Shown piece by piece: positions 63,313 through 64,000 of a stretch of 64,000 nt of DNA. The notes beneath the pieces are model-generated. The model made no database searches, was not told where the DNA came from, and was given only the letters and a program-made list of their open reading frames with translations. Source of the stretch: Hyphomonadaceae bacterium. GTDB taxonomy: Bacteria; Pseudomonadota; Alphaproteobacteria; Caulobacterales; Hyphomonadaceae. Each line of letters starts with the position of its first letter. The first letter of the stretch is position 1. Where the stretch lies: assembly GCA_022844345.1 (NCBI GenBank), contig JALHLU010000012.1, forward strand, positions 1 through 64,000, written 5' to 3'. The position numbers were made by a program, and so were the translations under genes.

Positions 63313-64000
63313 ATGACCAGCCCGTTCGACCCGGAAGATGACCCCGCGCAGGTTGCAGCCGCCAGAGCCGCAGCCGCGAACAGCCTGAGCGAGGACGATC
63401 TGCTCCGCGAGGATCCGGCGAACCTCGTCGACAACCCCGCCGCGCCGCGTGATGCAGCAACGCTGATCCTCTACAAGCTCACGGTCGATGGCCCGCGCAT
63501 TCTCATGGGCTGCCGTTCATCCGGTCATGACTTCATGCCGGACAAGTATGTCTTTCCCGGCGGCCGGGTTGACGACGAGGATGCGATCGTCCCGGCGCTG
63601 TCCGAATTGAGCGCTGAGGAACTCCGCACGCTGGAGATAGGCGCCGCCCGCGCGCCACGCGCCTTCCCGCTGACAGCTGTGCGCGAGATGTTCGAGGAGA
63701 CCGGCCTGATTGTCGGCCGCGCCTCGTCCCGCCTTGGCGACGTGCCCCCGGCGTGGGTCGACTATTTCGGCCAGGGCGCAGCGCCTGCTCTCGGCGCTTT
63801 CCAGTTCGTCGGCCGCGCCATCACGCCGCCGATGCGCCACAAGCGCTTCGACGCCCGCTTCTTCATGGCCAACGCCGAGGAGGCGCTGATCGACGACCGG
63901 GCACCCGCCGACAGCCGCGAACTGGCGGACCTCCGCTGGTTCACGCTGGCCGAAGTGGCCGGGCTGGACCTGCCGAATGTCACGCGCTTCGTGATCTCCG
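63313..64000 (+). CDS. NUDIX hydrolase, 3' end beyond window
   Basis: Frame open from ATG 63313 to the window edge (229 codons, no stop). A leader of about 45 residues precedes TLILYKLTVDGPRILMGCRS. The Nudix box is split by a long insert: YVFPGGRVDDEDAIVPALSE is followed by TAVREMFEETGLIVGRA. The layout matches the NUDIX protein at 19345-20148, so the two are paralogues of the same subgroup. A NUDIX gene after rnr is usual in related genomes. The C-terminus is not seen. Confidence 0.9.
   Translation, partial: MTSPFDPEDDPAQVAAARAAAANSLSEDDLLREDPANLVDNPAAPRDAATLILYKLTVDGPRILMGCRSSGHDFMPDKYVFPGGRVDDEDAIVPALSELSAEELRTLEIGAARAPRAFPLTAVREMFEETGLIVGRASSRLGDVPPAWVDYFGQGAAPALGAFQFVGRAITPPMRHKRFDARFFMANAEEALIDDRAPADSRELADLRWFTLAEVAGLDLPNVTRFVIS

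Overview
The window is high-GC chromosomal DNA from an alphaproteobacterium. The best guess is Caulobacterales, family Hyphomonadaceae or a close relative. The guess rests on the gene order ruvX - AEC transporter - pyrB - pseudo-dihydroorotase - plsY - dprA - topA - rnr - NUDIX, on a DUF2336 gene, on an alphaproteobacterial-type low-complexity leader on a TrmH/RlmB-like protein next to tRNA-Tyr, and on TTAA-N7-TTAA-like (CtrA-type) boxes. It is inference from sequence patterns; no search was run. No prophage, insertion sequence, rRNA or CRISPR array is visible.

Region 1 (0.2-6.4 kb): tRNA-Tyr, then on the minus strand an ECF sigma factor, a FecR anti-sigma factor, a TonB-dependent receptor with an N-terminal STN domain, and a spinster-type MFS transporter. 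This is a cell-surface-signalling uptake unit of the Fec type.

Region 2 (6.6-16.1 kb): a carbohydrate-type catabolic cluster, mostly plus strand. It holds a GMC dehydrogenase with its Tat-type small subunit, a flavin monooxygenase, a DUF1080 lipoprotein (3-keto-disaccharide hydrolase family), a NupG-like MFS symporter, two sugar-phosphate-isomerase-like TIM barrels (one exported, one cytoplasmic) and a Gfo/Idh/MocA oxidoreductase. Together with region 1 this reads as an outer-membrane-to-cytoplasm route for a glycoside degraded by oxidation at sugar carbon 3 rather than by ordinary hydrolysis. The monooxygenase is the unexpected member, and its Baeyer-Villiger-type fingerprint has Asn where His is expected. 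This is the most interesting system in the window.

Region 3 (16.3-24.3 kb): nadK, a class II aldolase, an outer-membrane-type hypothetical, an Hpt phosphotransfer protein, a NUDIX hydrolase, a degenerate EAL protein, a lytic transglycosylase, a CoA transferase and DUF2336. Several look like cell-cycle or signalling genes, and two have CtrA-like boxes upstream.

Region 4 (24.4-37.8 kb): metabolic singletons (acyl-CoA dehydrogenase, FAD amine oxidase, Leu/Phe-type dehydrogenase, methyltransferase-like protein, lipase-like hydrolase, pirin, M28 peptidase, two GNATs, argS, a lipoprotein). Unrelated families of imperfect palindromic repeats sit in most of the gaps.

Region 5 (38-50 kb): ispH, a sulfatase, two tandem DUF1801 genes (one frameshifted), thrB, rnhA, an NfeD-SPFH pair, a peroxiredoxin, AlgH/YqgE, a DUF442-like phosphatase and a thioesterase.

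Region 6 (49.8-64 kb): the gatC - DUF2199 - gatA - small membrane protein operon, then the housekeeping run ruvX to rnr and a NUDIX gene cut by the window end. Many genes here overlap by ATGA or TGATG, implying translational coupling. Gaps between genes are under 300 bases throughout; what they hold is listed as repeats, hairpins or promoters.
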